Shown here piece after piece: positions 1 to 5,739 of a stretch of 7,792 bases of DNA (the stretch's first letter is position 1; every line of letters begins with the position of its first letter). The position numbers and the translations under genes are program-made. The notes beneath the pieces are model-generated. The model saw nothing but the letters and a program-made list of their open reading frames with translations. It was not told the origin of the DNA and searched no databases. Origin of the DNA: Planctomycetia bacterium (lineage in GTDB: Bacteria > Planctomycetota > UBA11346); assembly GCA_005801395.1 (NCBI GenBank), contig SYDV01000272.1, positions 1 through 7,792 on the forward strand. The letters are read 5' to 3'.

Positions 1-2
1 GG

Positions 3-680
3 CCACCCATTGCCTATGGCAAAGCTGCTTGCGTTCCTGGTGCGATTTTTGCTGCCAATGGCGAATGGCTGGCGACCATTACCGGACGAGGCGGTCACGC
101 TAGTCAACCACACCAATGCATCGATCCGATCGTTGCCGGTGCCCATTTTGTTACCCTGGCCCAACAAATAGTTGCGCGCCAAGTTTCGCCTCAAGAAGCG
201 GCCGTCGTTTCGGTCACCTGTTTTCATGGTGGAACAGCGGATAATATTATTCCCGATTCTGTAACGCTGGAAGGAACCGTGCGTGCTGCCACCACCACGC
301 TGCGCGATGAATTAGCGCGACGTACCGAAACGGTATTACGGGCAGCCTGTGCACCGAGCGGTGCCACCGCAGCATTTACGTATCGCCCATGCTACCCAGC
401 TACGATCAATCACGCGGCCAGTGCCCAACGCGTACAAGAAGCCGTGCGCACCGTGCTTGGCGCGGATTCTTTAGCAAACGACGGTTTACCCATCATGGCC
501 GCTGAAGATTTTGGGTATTACCTGACACGCATTCCTGGGGCCTACATTCTGCTCGGGGCCGGCCGCGCAGGTCAGACAATGGAACCCTGCCATAGTCCAC
601 GTTTTGACTATAACGACGATCTCATTCCGGTGGTCATTCGCTTATGGGCGAGGCTCGTCGGACTGAACAGCGGCTCGTAA
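3..680 (+). CDS. M20-family amidohydrolase (N-acyl-amino acid / hippurate hydrolase type), 5' truncated by window edge
   Basis: The reading frame is open from the left edge to a TAA at 678-680, giving the C-terminal 225 residues of a protein that is normally about 380-400 aa. Three family hallmarks are readable. GRGGHASQPH (bases 84-113) is the start of the inserted dimerisation domain. MAAEDFGYY begins near base 495. CHSPRFDYND (588-617) carries the His that serves as the last metal ligand in M20D enzymes. The other metal ligands (Cys, His, Glu-Glu and His in the N-terminal half) lie outside the window. Family members are cytoplasmic metal-dependent hydrolases that release an acyl group from N-acyl-amino acids, such as hippurate or auxin conjugates. 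The exact substrate cannot be read from the sequence. The 3' end overlaps the convergent cutA gene by 39 bp. An in-frame GTG at 279 is internal and not the start. Family assignment is firm; substrate is unknown. Confidence 0.93.
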   Translation, partial: PPIAYGKAACVPGAIFAANGEWLATITGRGGHASQPHQCIDPIVAGAHFVTLAQQIVARQVSPQEAAVVSVTCFHGGTADNIIPDSVTLEGTVRAATTTLRDELARRTETVLRAACAPSGATAAFTYRPCYPATINHAASAQRVQEAVRTVLGADSLANDGLPIMAAEDFGYYLTRIPGAYILLGAGRAGQTMEPCHSPRFDYNDDLIPVVIRLWARLVGLNSGS

Positions 681-998
681 CCACGAGAGGTAACCTGGGT
701 TGCCAGCTAGAATGGGCAACGCAACGATGCAGGGAACTTCATAACAGTGCAGCGCAATAATCCGTTCAGTAACGGCGGCCGTGCGCGCTAAGGTTGTTTT
801 TGCCACCAATACAACCTCTTGACCCCGTTCTACCTTGCCTTGCCAACGGTAGATGGACGTCATGCCAGGGATTAAATTAACACAGGCAACTAGACGTTCA
901 GCGACTAATATCTCACCAATCCGCTCACTTTCTTCAAGCGAAGCGCAAGTGACATAGATCAAGCGAAGCTCTTCGGCTTCTGAGAACGCTTCTGACAT
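642..998 (-). CDS. cutA: CutA1 divalent-cation tolerance protein
   Basis: The product is a 118-aa protein when started at the ATG complementary to 996-998; E. coli CutA is about 112 aa. The CutA signature is clear: LIYVTCAS at the first beta strand, LVACVNLIPGMTSIYRWQGKVE (residues 36-57) with the conserved Y-W-x-G-K-x-E core, EVVLVAKTT, and the C-terminal YLSWLRAAV. CutA proteins are small ferredoxin-like trimers in the cytoplasm. The link to copper tolerance is historical and the molecular role remains unsettled. The frame stays open upstream to a TTG at 1029-1031, which would add 11 residues (129 aa). Neither start has a good Shine-Dalgarno site. I prefer the ATG because it fits the family length. 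The stop (TAA, complement of 642-644) lies inside the 3' end of the convergent amidohydrolase gene. It is divergent from glgC and is probably transcribed alone. Confidence 0.93.
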   Translation of the reverse strand: MSEAFSEAEELRLIYVTCASLEESERIGEILVAERLVACVNLIPGMTSIYRWQGKVERGQEVVLVAKTTLARTAAVTERIIALHCYEVPCIVALPILAGNPGYLSWLRAAVQSDEPRP

Positions 999-1133
999 AT
1001 CGCCAGACTGAGTATGACGGTAGTCAGTCAATATCTACGCCTAGACATCTCCTGTTGGCAGCGTGCGTATGTTGTGGCTTGGCATGTCCTAGTTTACTCG
1101 GCAGACTCGCTCATGACGGCATTGAAGCTCGTC

Positions 1134-1138
1134 AGGAG
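1134..1138 (+). promoter_or_regulatory. Shine-Dalgarno of glgC, unusually far from its ATG
   Basis: AGGAG is the only good ribosome-binding sequence ahead of glgC, but 14 nt separate it from the ATG at 1153. An in-frame TAA at 1141-1143 excludes any start further upstream. The only in-frame codons between that stop and the ATG are AAG, ATT and ATT. Confidence 0.5.
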
Positions 1139-1152
1139 AATAAAAGATTATT

Positions 1153-2400
1153 ATGCGCATGAAGACGCTCGCTTTCGTTATGGCCGGTGGCAAAGGTACC
1201 CGATTGGAACCTCTCACCTCAGCCCGTTCAAAACCCGCCGTCCCGTTTGGTGGCAAATATCGCATCATCGATTTCGTGTTATCGAATTTGGTCAATAGCG
1301 GCATTTATGGCACCTATGTCCTTACCCAGTTCAAGAGCCAAAGCTTAACCGAACATCTTAACCAAACTTGGAATTTCGGTTCCGCGTTACCGAAGCATTT
1401 TATTACGCCCGTGCCAGCACAACAACGCACCGGTGAACATTGGTACAAAGGCACCGCCGATGCCATTTATCAAAATCTCAATTTAATTTTAGATCATAAA
1501 CCAGAACTAGTTTTAGTCTTTGGTGGCGACCATATTTTTAAGATGAATGTCCAACAGATGATTGACTACCACAATCATAAAAAGGCGGATGTCACTATAG
1601 CTGCGATTCCCGTCCCCATTGCCGAAGCTTCAGAGTTTGGCGTTATTGAAGTCGATGCTGATTGGCGCATTATTGGGTTCCAAGAAAAACCAAAGTCGCC
1701 AAAATGCATTCCGGGAAATCCCGCAATGGCCTTGTGCTCGATGGGAAATTATATTTTCACCAGCGGCATCATCATTGATGCATTACAAACCGATGCTGCG
1801 TTAGAAAAGTCTCATCACGATTTTGGTAAAAATGTATTGCCCGCTTTACTTGCCGCAGGAAACGCTTTGTACGCTTGGGATTACAACACCAATCGAATCC
1901 CTGGGTCGTCGAATCATGATAATGACGGTTATTGGCGCGATGTCGGAAACATCGAAAGTTATTATGAAGCGTCGATGTGTTTACGCGCCATCATGCCACA
2001 GTTGGATCTCTATAATCAAGAATGGCCAATACGTAGTGCACCAAACACATTCCCCCCTGCAAAATTCGTTCACAATAGCGAAGGGCGTGTCGGTCAGGCT
2101 ATTCAATCCATCGTCTGTGAAGGCACGATCGTTTCTGGTTCGACCGTAGTTGATTCCATCATCGGTCGTCGCTGTCGTATAAATAGTTACTCTGAAGTGC
2201 ATGCCTGCGTGATCTGTGACGGCGTGGATATTGGCCGCGGCGCACGTTTACGTCGGTGTATCGTCGATAAAAATGTAACCATTCCACCAAATGATGTCAT
2301 TGGTTACAATCACGATGAAGATGCGAAGCGCTTTAAAGTGACAGAAGCGGGCATTGTCATCATTGCCAAAGATCAGGTCATCGCACCCATTAAACGCTAA
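1153..2400 (+). CDS. glgC: Glucose-1-phosphate adenylyltransferase (ADP-glucose pyrophosphorylase)
   Basis: This 415-aa protein would catalyse ATP + glucose 1-phosphate to ADP-glucose + PPi, the committed and allosterically controlled step of bacterial glycogen synthesis. The N-terminal nucleotidyltransferase domain has AGGKGTRLEPLT (11-22). ARSKPAVPFGGK (24-35) contains Lys27, at the position of the E. coli activator-binding Lys39. PAQQR lies at 88-92. GGDHIFK (124-130) holds Asp126, matching the catalytic Asp, and FQEKP (176-180) is the glucose-1-phosphate site. HHDFGK and YWRDVG (260-265) follow. From about residue 300 the left-handed beta-helix begins with PPAKFV and ends with RRCIVDKNV and EDAKRF. 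Length and motifs are complete, so the enzyme should be active as the usual homotetramer. The ATG at 1153 is chosen as the first one in frame; a second ATG at 1159 is possible. It is the first gene of a four-gene operon, with 3 bp between its stop and the next ATG. Confidence 0.97.
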   Translation: MRMKTLAFVMAGGKGTRLEPLTSARSKPAVPFGGKYRIIDFVLSNLVNSGIYGTYVLTQFKSQSLTEHLNQTWNFGSALPKHFITPVPAQQRTGEHWYKGTADAIYQNLNLILDHKPELVLVFGGDHIFKMNVQQMIDYHNHKKADVTIAAIPVPIAEASEFGVIEVDADWRIIGFQEKPKSPKCIPGNPAMALCSMGNYIFTSGIIIDALQTDAALEKSHHDFGKNVLPALLAAGNALYAWDYNTNRIPGSSNHDNDGYWRDVGNIESYYEASMCLRAIMPQLDLYNQEWPIRSAPNTFPPAKFVHNSEGRVGQAIQSIVCEGTIVSGSTVVDSIIGRRCRINSYSEVHACVICDGVDIGRGARLRRCIVDKNVTIPPNDVIGYNHDEDAKRFKVTEAGIVIIAKDQVIAPIKR

Positions 2401-2403
2401 AAT

Positions 2404-2910
2404 ATGCTACCGCGGAAAGCGACGGAATTACCCGAAGGAGAACTCCCCAATGATTTATTGGGGCCGGATGGTGTTGTCATCCATTCGTTAACCGCCCATG
2501 CCCTTTTCGCCATTGATCGACATAAGTGGATTGAAAGCGAAAAGTATAGTCGAGATGTAGGAAACGATGCGGTTACGAATTGGCTGGAATACTGTTGGAA
2601 AGGTTGGAGTCGCGCTCGTTTGCTAGAACACCTTTATGGTTGGCGCTGCTGGGGCGCTTTTGGCCGTGAGGAATTCGGATTGCTAATTCGTGAAACGGTA
2701 GATTATCATGTGCCACGTAGCATCCTGGAACACGTCGCTGAGATTTTAGCTGGTGGAGGCGAAAATCTCGACGTCATTTCCTGGGCATTAGAAGTGGGCG
2801 AAAATCTCGACGCGATTCTTTGGTTGATGGACCACATTGATATCAATGCTAAACGGCAACGATTCTTAACTGATCATATTCGACTATTCACCACTGGAGG
2901 CGGATCATGA
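2404..2910 (+). CDS. Unrecognised Trp-rich 168-aa protein in the glycogen operon
   Basis: I do not recognise a family. The predicted protein is soluble, with no signal peptide or membrane segment, and looks mostly helical. It is rich in tryptophan: eight Trp, at residues 42, 60, 65, 68, 80, 83, 127 and 140. The middle has a dense aromatic stretch (NWLEYCWKGWSR, 59-70, then LYGWRCWGAFGREEFG, 77-92). Residues 119-131 and 132-144 form a tandem 13-residue repeat, each beginning GENLD and carrying Trp at the ninth position. The gene begins 3 bp after the glgC stop with no Shine-Dalgarno of its own, which implies translational coupling to glgC. It ends in an ATGA overlap with the DUF4912 gene. Such packing suggests a role tied to alpha-glucan synthesis, for example a glucan-binding or regulatory partner. 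That is inference only. An AAGGAG at 2435-2440 precedes an out-of-frame ATG and does not offer a better start. Confidence 0.8.
   Translation: MLPRKATELPEGELPNDLLGPDGVVIHSLTAHALFAIDRHKWIESEKYSRDVGNDAVTNWLEYCWKGWSRARLLEHLYGWRCWGAFGREEFGLLIRETVDYHVPRSILEHVAEILAGGGENLDVISWALEVGENLDAILWLMDHIDINAKRQRFLTDHIRLFTTGGGS
2758..2812 (+). repeat. 16-bp direct repeat, two in-frame copies
   Basis: The 16-mer GGCGAAAATCTCGACG occurs at 2758-2773 and again, identically, at 2797-2812. The offset is 39 bp, exactly 13 codons. It encodes GENLD twice within the Trp-rich protein. The following codons also correspond (DVISWAL versus DAILWLM), so the unit is a 13-residue duplication whose first part has stayed identical in DNA. 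Confidence 0.85.
2896..2900 (+). promoter_or_regulatory. Shine-Dalgarno of the DUF4912 gene
   Basis: GGAGG ends 6 nt before the ATG at 2907, which is ideal spacing. It lies inside the last codons of the upstream gene and fixes the start that overlaps the upstream stop as ATGA. Confidence 0.75.
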
Positions 2911-3932
2911 AACGCGACATGTTGATAGCCTTAACCGTAAAGGAATTGCGCGCCCTGGCGACGCAAAAAGGAATACCTAAAGCTTCCAGTTTGGTCAAAA
3001 CCGAACTCATTGACGCCCTCGCTTCATCTAGCAAAGGCCCTGCGGCTGCCGCAAAAATAACTGCGCCAATTAAAGAAAACATTCCTTCAAAGAAGAATAG
3101 CGCTGCGGGTAAAAAGATCATCACCGCTAAAATGAGCGCCAATAAAGTCGGTTCGTCAGCAAAAATTAAATCAAAGAAAAACGCCCCGGTCAGTAAAAGC
3201 ACGCGTACGCGTACGCGTAAGCGCATTTCGCTCACTTCGCCAAAACGAAAAACCGTGTCGCCAACGGCAGTTTCACCTAAGCCATTAAATACGACATTAA
3301 ATAAATTTATTTCGGCATCATCGCTGCGCGTAGGCGCACCTCCCACGCCGCATAATCCGCAAGCACATGGTGCGAATCCTGGTTTACCAATCCCAGATCA
3401 TTACGGTCGTGATCGATTAGTCTTGATGGTACAAGACCCCTTACACATTTTCGCTTATTGGGAATTACAAGCTGATACCGTCGCCCGCGCGATCAATGAC
3501 ACGCATGGCGGCGACCCCGTTCTCGTTATTCACACCAGCGGTAATACTGAAACGAGAAGCGTCGATTTACGCGGTGGTAATTATTATTTATCTGTTTCTG
3601 CCAACCAAGACTACGAAGCCGAACTCGCCTTACGAAGCACAAATGGTGCGCTCCATGTGTTAGTTCGATCAAATAAAGTCCGTACTCCGGCCCCCTCTAT
3701 TTCTCAGCGTGTTGATGAACAATGGATGGGCATTCAAAACACCGAAGGTTCATTCGATGAATTGCTAGAACTGGCAGGACTCCCAGGGCAAGTTGCCGGC
3801 GCTAATAGCATCTCACGCTTACGCGACCAACGTTCAGCGACGTGGAATTGGCAACACAGCGGCGTGACATCGATTTCCAGCGCCGTTTTATCAAGTCACA
3901 ATCGCAGCAGCAGTGCACGATTATCTCCGTGA
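2907..3932 (+). CDS. DUF4912 protein with Rho-N/SAP-like N-terminus and basic linker
   Basis: The 341-aa protein has three parts. Residues 8-39 (TVKELRALATQKGIPKASSLVKTELIDAL region) resemble the Rho termination factor N-terminal/SAP-like helical motif, which binds nucleic acid in other proteins. Residues 41-130 form a low-complexity linker rich in Lys, Ala, Ser and Pro, with about 23 Lys/Arg and a single acidic residue (Glu57), likely disordered. Residues about 163-270 match DUF4912: DHYGRDRLVLMVQDP, then the hallmark FAYWEL (182-187), followed by beta-strand-like segments. The C-terminal 60 residues are Ser/Gln-rich without a motif. In many bacteria DUF4912 genes sit beside GH57/DUF1957 genes, as here. 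A role in alpha-glucan handling is therefore likely, but the biochemical function is not established. It overlaps the upstream gene by 4 bp (ATGA) and has a strong Shine-Dalgarno. The gap to the GH57 gene is about 33 bp. Confidence 0.88.
   Translation: MKRDMLIALTVKELRALATQKGIPKASSLVKTELIDALASSSKGPAAAAKITAPIKENIPSKKNSAAGKKIITAKMSANKVGSSAKIKSKKNAPVSKSTRTRTRKRISLTSPKRKTVSPTAVSPKPLNTTLNKFISASSLRVGAPPTPHNPQAHGANPGLPIPDHYGRDRLVLMVQDPLHIFAYWELQADTVARAINDTHGGDPVLVIHTSGNTETRSVDLRGGNYYLSVSANQDYEAELALRSTNGALHVLVRSNKVRTPAPSISQRVDEQWMGIQNTEGSFDELLELAGLPGQVAGANSISRLRDQRSATWNWQHSGVTSISSAVLSSHNRSSSARLSP
3201..3218 (+). repeat. Three tandem ACGCGT hexamers
   Basis: The self-complementary hexamer ACGCGT is repeated three times without interruption inside the DUF4912 gene, encoding Thr-Arg three times in the basic linker. 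The next codons (AAG CGC) continue the basic run. The repeat is in frame, so loss or gain of a unit would not shift the frame. Confidence 0.85.
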
Positions 3933-3953
3933 TAAACCGCCACCCATTCCGTC

Positions 3954-3957
3954 AGGA
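3954..3957 (+). promoter_or_regulatory. Shine-Dalgarno that decides the GH57 start
   Basis: AGGA overlaps the first possible ATG (3957-3959) and cannot serve it. It stands 8 nt before the second in-frame ATG at 3966, which is therefore the likelier start. Confidence 0.55.
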
Positions 3958-3965
3958 TGCCACTG

Positions 3966-5555
3966 ATGCCTGACGGCTACTTGATGATGGTCTTACATGC
4001 GCATTTACCATTTGTGCGCCATCCTGAAGACCCCCACTTTTTAGAAGAGCGTTGGCTGTTTGAAGCCATCACTGAAACTTACATTCCTTTGCTCTCCCGA
4101 TTGGAACTTCTGGTTCGTGATGGTGTACGTGCGCGATTAACCATGACGTGGTCGCCGCCGTTATGCGAAATGTTATCCGATCCGTTACTGCAAGGCCGCT
4201 ATCGCCTGCACCTATCGCGTTTACTGGAATTAGCTGAACAAGAAGTTCACGCGAAACAACATAGTCCATTCGCTGAAGCAGCGCGCATGTACCGCGATCA
4301 TTATCGTTATTGCCTCTCAATCTATGAACGCTTCCAGGGAAATATATTAACCTGGGTGTGCCAATTACGCGATCTTGGTGTCATCGAGCCGATCACCTGC
4401 GGCGCGACGCACGGATTTTTGCCACTCATGCTCACGAGCGAAGCGCGACGAGCGCAAATCGCCATCGCAGTGAGAAATTACCGCAAACATTTTGGCTGCG
4501 ACCCGAAAGGCATTTGGCTGCCGGAATGCGGTTATGTCCCTGGTCTTGAATATCTATTAAAAGAGCAAGGTATCCGCTTCTTCTTTATTGATACGCATGG
4601 GGTTTATTTTGGTACGCCTCGTCCGCGATTTGGTGTCTATGCACCAGTCTTTACCGAAGCTGGCGTCGCCGCATTTGGCCGCGATCCTGAATCATCCCGT
4701 TCCGTCTGGTCCGCTGAAGTCGGTTATCCAGGCGATAGTTTATATCGTGAGTTCTATCGTGATCTGGGATACGATGGTGATTACGATTATGTGAAATCAT
4801 TCCTGCACCCCGATGGAGTGCGACGAAATTTAGGACTTAAATACCACGCGGTTACTGGCAAAGTCCAATTACACGAAAAAGCGCCGTATTTACCGACACC
4901 AGCATTTGCGCGTGCGATGCAGCACGGCGCAGATTTCGTCACGAAGCGGGTTGAACAAGCACGCCACCTCGCCCAGGTGATTGGTCGAGCACCATTAATT
5001 GTGTCGCCCTACGATGCGGAATTATTTGGCCATTGGTGGTTTGAAGGCACACAATTTATTGAAAGCATTTATCGTGCCGCGCAAAACGGTGGGCATCAAA
5101 TATTACCCGTCTCTGGTAGTGAATACTTAGGTGAATTTCCCATTCATCAGGTCATCTCGCCTTCAGCTTCCAGTTGGGGTGATGCGGGTTACAACGGCGT
5201 ATGGCTGAATCCAAGCAATGATTGGATTTATCGGCACCTGCACGCTGCCGAAGAACGTATGGTCGCACTCGCGCAGCGCTTCCCCAATGCCGATGGGTAT
5301 TTATTGCGCGCACTCAACCAGATGGCACGCGAATTACTGTTAGCTCAATCTTCTGATTGGGCCTTTATTATGACAACCGCCACCACCGTACCCTATGCCG
5401 TTCGGCGCACGCGTGATCACATCAATCGCTTCATGGGATTGCACGAACAAATAATCTCCAATCGGATTCAAGAAGACTCCGTTCGTGATATTGAATGGCG
5501 TGATTCCGCTTTCCAAGAAATTGATTATCACATCTACGCCGGACCACGACACTAA
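3966..5555 (+). CDS. GH57-family 1,4-alpha-glucan branching enzyme (DUF1957)
   Basis: The 529-aa protein (532 if started at the ATG at 3957) matches the usual size of GH57 branching enzymes. These transfer alpha-1,4 oligoglucan segments to form alpha-1,6 branches. The conserved GH57 regions appear in order. HAHLPFVRHPE (11-21) gives the His-x-His of region 1, and GATHGFLPL (146-154) is region 2. GIWLPECGY (182-190) has Glu187 as the expected nucleophile. SPYDAELFGHWWFEG (347-361) has Asp350 as the expected acid/base. ALNQMARELLLAQSSDW (449-465) is region 5. Trp404 and Trp413 in the SSWGDAGYNGVW segment sit where substrate-binding aromatics lie in characterised archaeal members. No signal peptide is present, so it should be cytoplasmic. 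It is the last gene of the glgC operon and supplies the branching step without a GH13-type GlgB in view. Exact specificity, branching versus 4-alpha-glucanotransferase, is inferred from motif type. Confidence 0.93.
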   Translation: MPDGYLMMVLHAHLPFVRHPEDPHFLEERWLFEAITETYIPLLSRLELLVRDGVRARLTMTWSPPLCEMLSDPLLQGRYRLHLSRLLELAEQEVHAKQHSPFAEAARMYRDHYRYCLSIYERFQGNILTWVCQLRDLGVIEPITCGATHGFLPLMLTSEARRAQIAIAVRNYRKHFGCDPKGIWLPECGYVPGLEYLLKEQGIRFFFIDTHGVYFGTPRPRFGVYAPVFTEAGVAAFGRDPESSRSVWSAEVGYPGDSLYREFYRDLGYDGDYDYVKSFLHPDGVRRNLGLKYHAVTGKVQLHEKAPYLPTPAFARAMQHGADFVTKRVEQARHLAQVIGRAPLIVSPYDAELFGHWWFEGTQFIESIYRAAQNGGHQILPVSGSEYLGEFPIHQVISPSASSWGDAGYNGVWLNPSNDWIYRHLHAAEERMVALAQRFPNADGYLLRALNQMARELLLAQSSDWAFIMTTATTVPYAVRRTRDHINRFMGLHEQIISNRIQEDSVRDIEWRDSAFQEIDYHIYAGPRH

Positions 5556-5572
5556 ACTTGCTTGCGTAAGTT
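5555..5572 (+). terminator. Weak hairpin at the end of the glycogen operon
   Basis: AACTTGC and GTAAGTT form a 7-bp stem (one G-T pair) with a TTGC loop, starting at the last base of the GH57 stop codon. No T-run follows, so it is not a standard intrinsic terminator. It might only stabilise the 3' end. The rest of the spacer to 5739 shows no gene. Confidence 0.25.
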
Positions 5573-5659
5573 CGGCACGAATTCAGCAGAGCCATTATCG
5601 GTTTTTCCCGTCCCGACTCGACAAACAGTCTATATTTTGATTCCAACGAATCCGTTTAC

Positions 5660-5690
5660 TTGACTTCCGATTGCACTTCATGAGTACATA
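5660..5690 (+). promoter_or_regulatory. Possible promoter of the propeller gene (weak)
   Basis: TTGACT (5660-5665) is a good -35 match. The nearest -10-like hexamer, TACATA (5685-5690), is poor and 19 bp away. It lies in the 184-bp spacer where a promoter for the following gene is expected. The call rests mainly on position. Confidence 0.2.
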
Positions 5691-5739
5691 GACCTCGTTG
5701 CAACAATGCCTAACCTACAATTTGTGAAAGGTCTCCCTT

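Noticed and set aside
1055..1095. Two TTGGCA boxes (1055-1060 and 1079-1084) as sigma-54 or sigma-70 promoter elements of glgC
   Set aside because: No GC doublet stands at the required -12 distance for sigma-54, and no acceptable -10 hexamer lies 16-18 bp downstream of either box.
1114..1134. TGACG/CGTCA inverted repeat next to the glgC Shine-Dalgarno as a riboswitch-like hairpin
   Set aside because: There are only five pairs with an 11-nt loop and no further conserved structure, so it is within chance expectation.
1014..1298. 94-aa + strand open frame spanning the cutA-glgC spacer
   Set aside because: It runs out of frame into the conserved glgC start region and resembles no known protein.
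2888..3346. 152-aa open frame on the minus strand opposite the DUF4912 gene
   Set aside because: Its Phe/Leu-rich sequence is the antisense of the Lys/Ala-rich linker. Low-complexity basic coding DNA tends to leave the opposite strand open, and the + strand gene has a good Shine-Dalgarno and a recognised domain.
5716..5721. TACAAT as the -10 box of the propeller gene
   Set aside because: It matches well, but no -35 hexamer lies 16-18 bp upstream, and transcription would begin at the Shine-Dalgarno itself.
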